Shown: in pieces, positions 1 through 7,682 of the stretch
How the letters are laid out: each line of letters starts with the position of its first letter
How positions within the stretch are numbered: the first letter of the stretch is position 1
Origin: Streptomyces lateritius
Lineage (GTDB): Bacteria > Actinomycetota > Actinomycetes > Streptomycetales > Streptomycetaceae
Direction: 5' to 3'
Assembly (NCBI RefSeq): GCF_014649715.1
Contig: NZ_BMTO01000003.1
Location: 1 to 64,000 of the forward strand
Length of the DNA: 64,000 nucleotides
The notes under the pieces: generated by a model
Database searches by the model: none
What the model was told of the DNA's origin: nothing
The model's input: the letters and a program-made list of their open reading frames with translations, nothing else
Position numbers and translations under genes: made by a program

Positions 1-198
1 CGACACCGCGCCCGCGGCGGCAGGCCTGCAAGAGGTCGTCGCGCGGGCCACGCAAGGCTCCACCACCGACACCGCGCCCGCGGCGGCAGGCCTGCAAGAG
101 GTCGTCGCGCGGGCCACGCAAGGCTCCACCACCGACACCGCGCCCGCGGCGGCAGGCCTGCAAGAGGTCGCCGCGCGCGCCGCGCAACGCTCCGTCAG
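1..198. repeat. Three tandem 66-bp copies inside shc
   Basis: Copies lie at 1-66, 67-132 and 133-198. The first two are identical; the third has the same first half and several substitutions in its second half. The unit is a multiple of three and stays in the shc reading frame, giving a 22-residue repeat that begins DTAPAAAGLQEV. The third copy runs directly into the conserved start of the cyclase (HLLGRQDAEGWWKG). The array may continue left of the window. Confidence 0.95.
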
Positions 199-2050
199 CC
201 ATCTCCTCGGCCGCCAGGACGCCGAAGGCTGGTGGAAGGGTGACCTGGAGACCAACGTCACCATGGACGCCGAGGACCTCCTGCTGCGCCAGTTCCTCGG
301 CATCCAGGACGAGGACACCACCCGCGCCGCCGCGCTCCACATCCGGGGTGAGCAGCGCGAGGACGGCACCTGGGCCACCTTCCACGGCGGGCCCGGCGAA
401 CTCTCCACCACCATCGAGGCGTACGTGGCGCTGCGCCTCGCCGGAGACCTTCCCGACGACCCGCACATGGCCCGCGCCGCCGCCTGGATCCGCGAGCGCG
501 GCGGGATCGCCTCCGCCCGGGTCTTCACCCGGATCTGGCTCGCCCTCTTCGGCTGGTGGAAGTGGGACGACCTCCCCGAACTGCCGCCCGAGCTGATCTT
601 CCTGCCGAAGTGGTTCCCGCTCAACATCTACGACTTCGGCTGCTGGGCCCGGCAGACCATCGTGCCGCTCACGGTGGTCTCCGCCAAGCGGCCGGTGCGC
701 CCCGCGCCCTTCCCGCTGGACGAGCTGCACACCGACCCGGCCCGGCCGAACCCGGCCAAAACCCTGGCGCCCGCCGCCAGTTGGGACGGAGTCTTCCAAC
801 GCCTCGACAAGGCGATGCACCTCTACCACCGGGTCGCCCCGCGCCGGCTGCGCACCGCGGCCATGAACGTCGCCGCCCGCTGGATCGTCGAGCGCCAGGA
901 GAACGACGGCTGCTGGGGCGGCATCCAGCCCCCGGCCGTCTACTCGGTCATCGCCCTCCACCTGCTCGGCTACGACCTGAACCACCCCGTCATGCGCGCC
1001 GGTCTCGAGTCCCTCGACCGGTTCGCCGTCTGGCGCGAGGACGGCTCACGGATGATCGAGGCCTGTCAGTCGCCCGTCTGGGACACCTGCCTCGCCACCA
1101 TCGCCCTCGCCGACGCGGGCCTTCCACCGGACCATCCGGCGCTCGTCAAGGCCGCCGACTGGATGCTGGGCGAGGAGATCGTCCGGCCCGGCGACTGGGC
1201 GGTGCGCCGCCCCGGACTCCCGCCGGGCGGCTGGGCGTTCGAGTTCCACAACGACAACTACCCCGACATCGACGACACCGCCGAGGTCGTCCTCGCGCTG
1301 CGCCGGGTGAAGCACCACGACCCCGACAGGGTCGAGGGAGCGATCGCCCGCGGCGCCCGCTGGACCCTCGGGATGCAGTCGAGGAACGGAGCCTGGGGAG
1401 CCTTCGACGCCGACAACACCAGCCCCTTCCCCAACAGGCTGCCGTTCTGCGACTTCGGTGAGGTCATCGATCCGCCCTCGGCCGACGTCACCGCCCATGT
1501 GGTGGAGATGCTCGCCTACGAGGGCAAGGCCCACGACCCCCGTACCCGCAGGGGAATCGAGTGGCTGCTGGCCGAACAGGAGTCGAACGGCGCCTGGTTC
1601 GGCCGCTGGGGGGTCAACTACGTCTACGGCACCGGGTCGGTGGTCCCCGCCCTCACCGCCGCCGGTCTTTCCCGCTCCCACCCGGCGATCCGCCGGGCGG
1701 TCGCCTGGCTCGAATCGGTACAGAACGAGGACGGCGGCTGGGGCGAGGACCTGCGTTCGTACCGGCAACAGGCATGGATCGGCCACGGGGCCTCGACCGC
1801 CTCGCAGACCGCCTGGGCGCTCCTCGCCCTGCTGGCGGCCGGCGGGCGGCAGTCCAAGGCCGTGGAACGCGGCGTCGCCTGGCTCGCCGAGACCCAGCTC
1901 CCGGACGGCTCCTGGGACGAGCCGTACTTCACCGGCACCGGATTCCCCTGGGACTTCTCCATCAACTACCACCTCTACCGGCAGGTGTTCCCGCTCACGG
2001 CGCTCGGCCGCTACGTGAACGGCGAGCCGAACCTCTCCAGGGAGGCCTGA
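2..2050 (+). CDS. shc: Squalene-hopene cyclase, 5'-partial
   Basis: Cyclises squalene to hopene and hopanol at the membrane, the first committed step of hopanoid synthesis. The catalytic acid motif DIDDTAEV is coded at 1265-1288. Several QW repeats are present (for example QENDGCWGG, QNEDGGWGE, QLPDGSW), and the GFPWDFSINYHLYR region lies near the C-terminus. The frame is open to the left edge, so the true start is outside the window. The ATG at 263 falls inside the conserved N-terminal region (WWKGDLETNVTMDAEDL) and is not the start. The N-terminus carries a 22-residue tandem repeat not expected in the family. The stop overlaps the ATG of hpnG by one base, pointing to coupled translation. 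Confidence 0.97.
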   Translation, partial: DTAPAAAGLQEVVARATQGSTTDTAPAAAGLQEVVARATQGSTTDTAPAAAGLQEVAARAAQRSVSHLLGRQDAEGWWKGDLETNVTMDAEDLLLRQFLGIQDEDTTRAAALHIRGEQREDGTWATFHGGPGELSTTIEAYVALRLAGDLPDDPHMARAAAWIRERGGIASARVFTRIWLALFGWWKWDDLPELPPELIFLPKWFPLNIYDFGCWARQTIVPLTVVSAKRPVRPAPFPLDELHTDPARPNPAKTLAPAASWDGVFQRLDKAMHLYHRVAPRRLRTAAMNVAARWIVERQENDGCWGGIQPPAVYSVIALHLLGYDLNHPVMRAGLESLDRFAVWREDGSRMIEACQSPVWDTCLATIALADAGLPPDHPALVKAADWMLGEEIVRPGDWAVRRPGLPPGGWAFEFHNDNYPDIDDTAEVVLALRRVKHHDPDRVEGAIARGARWTLGMQSRNGAWGAFDADNTSPFPNRLPFCDFGEVIDPPSADVTAHVVEMLAYEGKAHDPRTRRGIEWLLAEQESNGAWFGRWGVNYVYGTGSVVPALTAAGLSRSHPAIRRAVAWLESVQNEDGGWGEDLRSYRQQAWIGHGASTASQTAWALLALLAAGGRQSKAVERGVAWLAETQLPDGSWDEPYFTGTGFPWDFSINYHLYRQVFPLTALGRYVNGEPNLSREA

Positions 2051-2703
2051 TGCGCCCAGAGCCGGGGCCCACCGGCTCCGCGGCTCCGTTGCTGATCGCC
2101 TGCGCGCTCGGCATCGAGCAGCTCGCGCTGCGCAGCGGCGGCCGGGACGGGGCGTCCGGCCCGTTCACCGTGGTGCGCACCGGCATGGGCCCCGCCCATG
2201 CCGGCCGGGCCGTCTCGCGGAGCCTCGGCCGGGACCCCTGGCGGGACGCCGTCGTCATCGCCTCCGGCTTCTGCGCCGGCCTGGCCCCCGGGATGCACCC
2301 CGGGGACCTGATCGTCGCCGACGAGACCCGGGACCCCGAAGGCACCACTCCCTGCACCGGGACGGAGCTCCTGGTGAAGGCGCTGAGCCGGGCGCTGCCC
2401 GGGAGGACGGTCCACACCGGTCCGCTGACCGGCTCCGACCATGTCGTACGGGGCCAGGAGCGGGCCGAGCTGAGGGCCACCGGAGCGATCGCGGTGGACA
2501 TGGAGTCCGCGGCCACACTCCGTACCGCGCTGACCGCCGGGCCTCGCCCGGTTGCGGCCGTACGGGTGGTCGTGGACGCTCCAGAATATGAACTGGTCCG
2601 GATCGGCACGGTACGGGGTGGAATATCAGCTTTCCGTGTTCTTCGTGCCGTCCTTCCCGCATTCTTCGAATGGCACCGTTCTTTGCTGCTCCCCAGGAGG
2701 TGA
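2050..2703 (+). CDS. hpnG: Hopanoid nucleoside phosphorylase-type protein HpnG
   Basis: This is a 217-residue protein of the purine nucleoside phosphorylase/nucleosidase family. In hopanoid producers HpnG removes adenine from adenosylhopane to give ribosylhopane. Seen here are an N-terminal beta strand (LLIACALGIE), a GMGPAHA loop, a GFCAGL segment, and the late VDMESAA motif that contacts the nucleoside sugar in this family. The start ATG overlaps the shc stop, and hpnH begins 7 bases after its end. The function rests mainly on this operon position between shc and hpnH plus the phosphorylase-like motifs. Confidence 0.88.
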   Translation: MRPEPGPTGSAAPLLIACALGIEQLALRSGGRDGASGPFTVVRTGMGPAHAGRAVSRSLGRDPWRDAVVIASGFCAGLAPGMHPGDLIVADETRDPEGTTPCTGTELLVKALSRALPGRTVHTGPLTGSDHVVRGQERAELRATGAIAVDMESAATLRTALTAGPRPVAAVRVVVDAPEYELVRIGTVRGGISAFRVLRAVLPAFFEWHRSLLLPRR

Positions 2704-2710
2704 GCGAGTT

Positions 2711-3733
2711 ATGGCCATGCCGCTCCGTCAGTCCATCCGGGTCGGGACCTATCTCTTCGAACAGAAGCTCCGCAAGCGGGACAAGTTCCCGCTGATCGTC
2801 GAACTCGAGCCGCTGTTCGCCTGCAACCTCAAGTGCGAGGGGTGCGGAAAGATCCAGCACCCGGCGGGTGTGCTCAAGCAGCGCATGCCGGTCGCCCAGG
2901 CGGTCGGCGCGGTCCTGGAATCCGGGGCGCCGATGGTCTCCATCGCGGGCGGCGAACCGCTGATGCATCCTCAGATCCACGAGATCGTGCGTCAGTTGGT
3001 GGCGAAGAGGAAATACGTCTTCCTCTGCACCAATGCCATGCTGCTGCGCAAGAAGCTGGAGAACTTCACGCCCTCTCCGTACTTCGCGTTCGCGGTGCAC
3101 ATCGACGGGCTGCGCGAGCGGCACGACGAATCCGTGGCCAAGGAAGGGGTGTTCGACGAGGCGGTGGCGGCGATCAAGGAGGCCAAGCGGCGCGGCTTCC
3201 GGGTCACCACCAACTCGACCTTCTTCAACACCGACACCCCGCAGACCATCATCGAGGTGCTCAACTACCTCAACGACGACCTCGAGGTCGACGAGATGAT
3301 GATCTCCCCGGCGTACGCCTACGAGAAGGCCCCGGACCAGGAGCACTTCCTCGGCGTCGAACAGACCAGGGAGCTCTTCAAGAAAGCCTTCGCCGGCGGC
3401 AACCGCGGACGCTGGCGGCTGAACCACTCGCCGCTCTTCCTGGACTTCCTGGAGGGCAAGGCCGACTTCCCGTGCACCGCCTGGGCGATCCCCAACTACT
3501 CCCTCTTCGGCTGGCAGCGACCCTGCTACCTGATGAGCGACGGCTACGTCCCCACGTACCGGGAGCTGATCGAGGAGACCGACTGGGACAAGTACGGCCG
3601 GGGCAAGGACCCGCGCTGCGCCAACTGCATGGCGCACTGCGGCTACGAACCCACCGCCGTCCTCGCCACGATGGGCTCGCTCAAGGAGTCCCTCCGGGCG
3701 ATCCGCGAGACCGTCTCGGGGAACAACGGCTGA
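2711..3733 (+). CDS. hpnH: Adenosylhopane synthase, radical SAM HpnH
   Basis: This 340-residue radical SAM enzyme joins the 5'-deoxyadenosyl group to the hopene side chain (diploptene to adenosylhopane). The N-terminal cluster motif CNLKCEGC (CX3CX2C) binds the 4Fe-4S cluster, and GGEPLM follows as the SAM-binding segment. Further cysteines sit near the C-terminus (CANCMAHCGYEP). The chosen ATG has an AGGAGG-like site about 9 bases upstream, overlapping the end of hpnG. Length and start (MAMPLRQSIRVG) agree with the family. Confidence 0.96.
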   Translation: MAMPLRQSIRVGTYLFEQKLRKRDKFPLIVELEPLFACNLKCEGCGKIQHPAGVLKQRMPVAQAVGAVLESGAPMVSIAGGEPLMHPQIHEIVRQLVAKRKYVFLCTNAMLLRKKLENFTPSPYFAFAVHIDGLRERHDESVAKEGVFDEAVAAIKEAKRRGFRVTTNSTFFNTDTPQTIIEVLNYLNDDLEVDEMMISPAYAYEKAPDQEHFLGVEQTRELFKKAFAGGNRGRWRLNHSPLFLDFLEGKADFPCTAWAIPNYSLFGWQRPCYLMSDGYVPTYRELIEETDWDKYGRGKDPRCANCMAHCGYEPTAVLATMGSLKESLRAIRETVSGNNG

Positions 3734-3952
3734 TTCCGCGGGGAGCCACGACGTGGTGGTGTCGTGTCTCCCCCTCGGACCGCCGACCGCATCGGACACG
3801 CCGTCGCATCGACCGAAAGGGGGCCGAGCGCGGGACGAGAGCAGTTCCCGCCGCACGCGAAGCGCGGCGAGCCGCTCGCCGGCCTCGGCCTCACCCCCGG
3901 TGGAGAGCGCCGGACGGATCAGCGCCGCCCTGGCACGTAAGGAGAACGGGCA

Positions 3953-5338
3953 ATGAGCAAGGAGTTCGACCTGGCGGCACTGCTCGCCGAACGCGGCACC
4001 GAGCGCTACGAGCTGCACAGCCGGTATCTCAACCACCAGCTCCCGCGCATGCTCCACACGATCGGCTTCGACAAGGTCTACGAACGGGCCGAGGGCGCCC
4101 ACTTCTGGGACGCCGACGGCGCCGACCACCTGGACATGCTCGCCGGCTTCGGGGTGATGGGCCTCGGCCGGCACCACCCCGTGGTCCGCAAGGCCCTCCA
4201 CGACGTCCTGGACGCCTCGCTCGCCGACCTCACCCGCTTCGACTGCCAGCCCCTGCCCGGGCTGCTCGCCGAGCGGCTGCTCGCCCACAGCCCGCACCTC
4301 GACCGGGTCTTCTTCGGCAACAGCGGCACCGAGGCAGTGGAGACCGCGCTGAAGTTCGCCCGCTACGCGACCGGGAAACCGAGGATCCTCTACTGCTCCC
4401 ACGCCTTTCACGGCCTGACCACCGGGTCCCTGTCGGTCAACGGCGAGAAGGGCTTCAAGGACGGCTTCGCCCCTCTGCTGCCCGACACCGCGATCGAGCT
4501 CGGCGACCTCGACGCCCTGGACCGGGAACTGCGCAAGGGGGACGTGGCCGCGTTCGTCGTCGAGCCGATCCAGGGCAAGGGGGTGCACGAGGCCCCGCCC
4601 GGCTTCCTGCGCGCCGCCCAGGAGCTGCTGCACGCGCGCGGGGCGCTGCTGATCGCCGACGAGGTGCAGACGGGGCTCGGCAGGACCGGCGACTTCTACG
4701 CCTATCAGCACGAGGAGGGCGTCGAACCGGACCTGGTCTGTGTCGCCAAGGCGCTGTCCGGCGGCTATGTGCCCGTCGGGGCGACGCTCGGCAAGGACTG
4801 GATCTTCAAGAAGGTCTACTCCTCCATGGACCGGGTCCTCGTGCACTCGGCGAGCTTCGGCTCGAACGCGCAGGCCATGGCCGCCGGCCTCGCGGTGCTC
4901 TCGGTCATGGAGAACGAGGGCATCGTGGCACACGTGCGCCGGGTGGGCGAGCTGCTCTTCTCGAAGCTCAGGGAGCTGGTGCCGCGCTACGAGCTGCTGC
5001 ACGAGGTCCGCGGACGCGGGCTGATGATCGGGATCGAGTTCGGGCGGCCGTCGTCGCTCGGGCTGCGCAGCCGCTGGACCATGCTCCAGGCGGCCCGCAA
5101 GGGTCTCTTCGCCCAGATGGTCGTGGTGCCCCTGCTCCAGCGACACCGGATTCTGACCCAGGTGTCGGGCGATCACCTGGAGGTGATCAAGCTGATTCCG
5201 CCGCTGATCGTCGACGAGGCGGACGTGAACCGCTTCGTGACCGCGTTCACGGCCGTCATGGACGACGCCCACGCGGGTGGCGGTCTGATGTGGGACTTCG
5301 GGAAGACGCTGGTCAAGCAGGCGGTGGCGCAGCGCTAG
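3953..5338 (+). CDS. hpnO: PLP-dependent class III aminotransferase HpnO
   Basis: This 461-residue class III (ornithine/acetylornithine-type) aminotransferase is placed by context as HpnO, which converts ribosylhopane to aminobacteriohopanetriol. Fold-type I landmarks are visible: the cofactor phosphate region NSGTEAVETALK, the SHAFHG segment, LLIADEVQTGLGRTGDFYA with the PLP-ring Asp, and the Schiff-base lysine in VAKALSGGYVPVGA. An AAGGAG site precedes the ATG. A 219-base gap separates it from hpnH; the gap holds no coding sequence that I can recognise. In streptomycete clusters I recall, ispG and dxs homologues often occupy this place, but they are absent here. Confidence 0.9.
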   Translation: MSKEFDLAALLAERGTERYELHSRYLNHQLPRMLHTIGFDKVYERAEGAHFWDADGADHLDMLAGFGVMGLGRHHPVVRKALHDVLDASLADLTRFDCQPLPGLLAERLLAHSPHLDRVFFGNSGTEAVETALKFARYATGKPRILYCSHAFHGLTTGSLSVNGEKGFKDGFAPLLPDTAIELGDLDALDRELRKGDVAAFVVEPIQGKGVHEAPPGFLRAAQELLHARGALLIADEVQTGLGRTGDFYAYQHEEGVEPDLVCVAKALSGGYVPVGATLGKDWIFKKVYSSMDRVLVHSASFGSNAQAMAAGLAVLSVMENEGIVAHVRRVGELLFSKLRELVPRYELLHEVRGRGLMIGIEFGRPSSLGLRSRWTMLQAARKGLFAQMVVVPLLQRHRILTQVSGDHLEVIKLIPPLIVDEADVNRFVTAFTAVMDDAHAGGGLMWDFGKTLVKQAVAQR

Positions 5339-5355
5339 GCCGCGGCGGCGAGGGT

Positions 5356-5387
5356 TTGCCTCTGAGGCAAGAAAGTTGCCTCAGGGG
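5356..5387. promoter_or_regulatory. Palindromic operator before XRE-cupin gene
   Basis: TTGCCTCTGAGGCAA (5356-5370) is a perfect inverted repeat with 7-base arms around one central base. A second half-site, TTGCCTCAGG, starts at 5376, 20 bases after the first. It lies 24-55 bases upstream of the ATG at 5411, so autoregulation by the XRE-cupin protein is likely. That assignment is an inference from position and symmetry. Confidence 0.7.
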
Positions 5388-5410
5388 AAAGATCCTGGCG
5401 GAATGGCGAC

Positions 5411-6091
5411 ATGGAGACCCTCCCCGGGGAGCCGACCCCGGAACCCGCCGCACCGGATTCCGCCGCGCCGGGCGCGACCGACGCACCCGGTGTACCCGAC
5501 GCGCCGGGCGACGTGCCCGACGTGGCTCCCCGGCTGCGGGGGCTGCGCAGGCGCCGGGGGCTGACCCTGGAGGCCGCCGCGCAGCGGGCCGGTCTCTCCC
5601 CGGCCCACCTCTCCCGTCTGGAGACCGGACGCCGCCAGCCCTCGCTTCCCATGTTGCTCGCCCTCGCCAGGATCTACGGTACGACGGTCTCCGAGCTTCT
5701 CGGTGAGGTCGCGCCCGAACGTGATCCGATCGTCCGGGCGGGCCGGTCCGAGCCCGTCGAGGCCGACGGCTGGATCTACCACCAGGCCGGCGGCCCCGGC
5801 CGCGCTCTGCAGGCGCTCCGGGTCCTCGTGCCGTACGCCACCCGGGCCGACATCGTGCGCGTCCACCCCGGCGAGGAGTGGCTGCACGTCCTCGACGGCC
5901 GGGTGCGGCTCGCGCTCGGCGACGCGGTGCACGTCCTGGACCCGGGGGACAGCGCCCACTTCGACTCGCTCACCCCGCACCGTATCGGCGCCGCCGCGCG
6001 TGGCGGCGCCGAGCTGCTCTTCGTCCACACCCTGATGCAGAGCCCCGTCGCCGACCTGTGCCTCGGCACCGGCGCTCCGCGTCTCCGCTGA
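5411..6091 (+). CDS. XRE-family regulator with C-terminal cupin
   Basis: A 226-residue transcription regulator. After about 45 Pro/Ala-rich residues comes an HTH_3/XRE domain (roughly residues 46-100; RLRGLRRRRGLTLEAAAQ, then LSRLETGRRQPS). A C-terminal cupin beta-barrel follows (roughly 130-210; VHPGEEWLHVLDGRV and LDPGDSAHFDSLTPHR). The cupin part usually senses a small ligand. It follows hpnO on the same strand after 72 bases that contain a palindrome, so it probably has its own promoter. The next gene is a tiny membrane protein 52 bases downstream, and this regulator/small-membrane-protein pair recurs in Streptomyces. The target and ligand are unknown. Confidence 0.9.
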   Translation: METLPGEPTPEPAAPDSAAPGATDAPGVPDAPGDVPDVAPRLRGLRRRRGLTLEAAAQRAGLSPAHLSRLETGRRQPSLPMLLALARIYGTTVSELLGEVAPERDPIVRAGRSEPVEADGWIYHQAGGPGRALQALRVLVPYATRADIVRVHPGEEWLHVLDGRVRLALGDAVHVLDPGDSAHFDSLTPHRIGAAARGGAELLFVHTLMQSPVADLCLGTGAPRLR

Positions 6092-6143
6092 ACCGGTCAG
6101 AAGCCGAGCCCGACCGATGCTGAGCCCAACCGAAGGGGCAGAT

Positions 6144-6299
6144 ATGTCCGAAAAGTCAGTTACGACCACCGGTGAGGAGCGCGGGGGCGGGAAGTTCCCC
6201 AAGGGGCTGGTCCTCCGGCTCTTCGCCTACCTGGTGGCCGGCCACCTCTTCGCGGGCTTCCTCTACCTGCTCTTCATGCTCGGTGGCCAGAACCAGTAG
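6144..6299 (+). CDS. 51-residue single-pass membrane protein (DUF6126-like)
   Basis: A short protein with a charged N-terminus (MSEKSVTTTGEERGGGKFPKG) and one hydrophobic helix (about residues 23-46; LVLRLFAYLVAGHLFAGFLY) before GGQNQ. GAAGGGGCAG stands a few bases upstream of the ATG and decides the start. It follows the XRE-cupin gene in the same direction and probably forms a transcription unit with it. It resembles small Streptomyces proteins classed as DUF6126; no function is known. Confidence 0.8.
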   Translation: MSEKSVTTTGEERGGGKFPKGLVLRLFAYLVAGHLFAGFLYLLFMLGGQNQ

Positions 6300-6316
6300 C
6301 GGACGGGCCGCGCGGG

Positions 6317-7129
6317 CTACGCCTCGGTGACGAGGCGCTCGCGCAGCCGCTCACGCGTCGCGGGGGAGAGCTTCAGTCCGTCCGAGAGGTAGCTCTCGAC
6401 CGTGCCCCAGTTCTGCTCGATCGTCTCGAACGCCGCCCGCAGGTACTCCAGACGCGCGTCGAAGAGGGGGCTGAGCAGTTCCATCACCTCGGGCGACAGG
6501 GCGTCGGCGTCGGTGGAGCTGCGGCGCACCTTGTAGCGGCGGTGCGGGTCGTTCGACTTCACGTAGTCGGCCTCGATCGCCTCGCGCTCGACGCCCACCG
6601 CGAGCAGCGAGATGGCGATGGAGAGGCCCGCCCGGTCCTTGCCGGCCGCGCAGTGCATGAGGGCGGGGATGCTGTCCTCGGCCATCGCGTGCAGGACGCG
6701 GCTGTGCTCCGCCGTCCGCTCGGCAATCATCTTCCGGTACGAATCGGACATTCGGGCCGCCGCCTTGCCGTCGGCGAGCACCGAGCGGAGCTGGTCGAGG
6801 CTGCCGCTGCTGACCAGCTTCCAGAACTCCTTGCCGTCGGCCGGGTCGTTGAGCGGTATGTTCACATTTCGCACACCCGGGAGCTCGACGTCGGCCCCCT
6901 CGACCTTCCGGTCCGCCTGATTGCGGAAATCGAAGACGGTGTGCAGGCCGAGGCCGGCGAGGAACGCCGCGTCCTCCTCGGTGGCGTGCGCCAGGTGGCC
7001 GCTGCGGAAGAGCCGACCGAACCGCACCGACCTGCCGTCCACGGTCGGCAGGCCGCCCACGTCCCGGAAGTTGCGTACCCCGCTCAGCTCGGGCTCGGTC
7101 GACGAGACCTGCGGCAGCTGTTGCGTCAC
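6317..7129 (-). CDS. Tyrosine-protein phosphatase (Y_phosphatase3 type)
   Basis: A 270-residue protein phosphatase. The P-loop signature HCAAGKDRAG (HCX5R) supplies the nucleophilic Cys and phosphate-binding Arg. The N-terminal motif NFRDVGG and the segment LFRSGHL are typical of the bacterial tyrosine/serine phosphatase-3 group. GTG at 7129 is preferred over the longer frame from 7186 because AGGAG lies 7 bases upstream of it. It is convergent with the small membrane gene. The substrate is not evident. Confidence 0.9.
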   Translation of the reverse strand: MTQQLPQVSSTEPELSGVRNFRDVGGLPTVDGRSVRFGRLFRSGHLAHATEEDAAFLAGLGLHTVFDFRNQADRKVEGADVELPGVRNVNIPLNDPADGKEFWKLVSSGSLDQLRSVLADGKAAARMSDSYRKMIAERTAEHSRVLHAMAEDSIPALMHCAAGKDRAGLSIAISLLAVGVEREAIEADYVKSNDPHRRYKVRRSSTDADALSPEVMELLSPLFDARLEYLRAAFETIEQNWGTVESYLSDGLKLSPATRERLRERLVTEA

Positions 7130-7494
7130 GAGTGCTCCTGAGTGTTGTGAGGATGTTCGACGATACGAGATCGGTTCCTGGGGCAATCATCCCGGGTCGG
7201 CTCGCCCCGCACACCCCTCGGGCGGGAATGAGAGTTCTGTCCGAATTGAGATGTTAGAGATAACGCGCCCTGGTTACAGGGGAGATGGTCTCCGGCGCGT
7301 GAGCAGCGTCATAACCGTGACGGAACGTGCCTGATCGTCTCGCGCAATTGCCCAGCGTGAAAAGGAGATCGAGGTTCCGTCATCGACGGAGGGTGACCGG
7401 AATTCCGGGTGAATTCCGCGCCGGAGAATGCGAGACGAATCCGGCGGCTTGTTCGCGCCGACCCCGCTCGTCTACGGTCACCGTCAATCCGGTC
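7130..7494. other. Non-coding leader region before the riboswitch
   Basis: No convincing gene is present between the phosphatase start and the riboswitch. Short frames here lack ribosome sites and family resemblance. The region must hold the divergent promoters of the phosphatase and of the riboswitch-led peptidase transcript; I could not place them with confidence. Confidence 0.5.
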
Positions 7495-7668
7495 GGACCG
7501 CCGAATCCTGCCACCGTCCGGAATCCGCACCCACCCCACGTACGGCAGGAGCGGGGGACCCAGGTAGTACGCCGTTCCGGTCGTTTCCGGACGGCTTGGG
7601 GTCAAGCCGCGTGAAAGCGCGGCCGGACATCTCCAGTCCGAACCCGACAGCTCACCTCGCAGGCGACG
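7495..7668 (+). ncRNA. c-di-AMP riboswitch (ydaO/yuaA class)
   Basis: The leader contains the class landmarks in the right order: GCGGGGGACCCAGG at 7551-7564, CTTGGGGT at 7595-7602, a stable stem built from GCCGCG/CGCGGC around GTGAAAG, and the closing stretch with GAACCCGACAGCTCACCTCG and GCAGGCGA ending near 7668. It ends 15 bases before the ATG of the LysM/M23 peptidase. This class senses cyclic di-AMP, and in streptomycetes it typically controls cell-wall hydrolase genes. The exact 5' end is approximate. Confidence 0.92.
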
Positions 7669-7682
7669 GAGAGGAATTCGCC

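Noticed and set aside
1-198. CRISPR-like array from the 66-bp repeats
   Set aside because: The copies are contiguous with no spacers and lie in the shc reading frame.
2255-5272. A 1005-residue minus-strand open frame across the hopanoid genes
   Set aside because: It is antisense to hpnH and hpnO, which have clear catalytic motifs and ribosome sites. The antisense protein is low-complexity Arg/Gly/Val as expected from GC-rich shadow frames.
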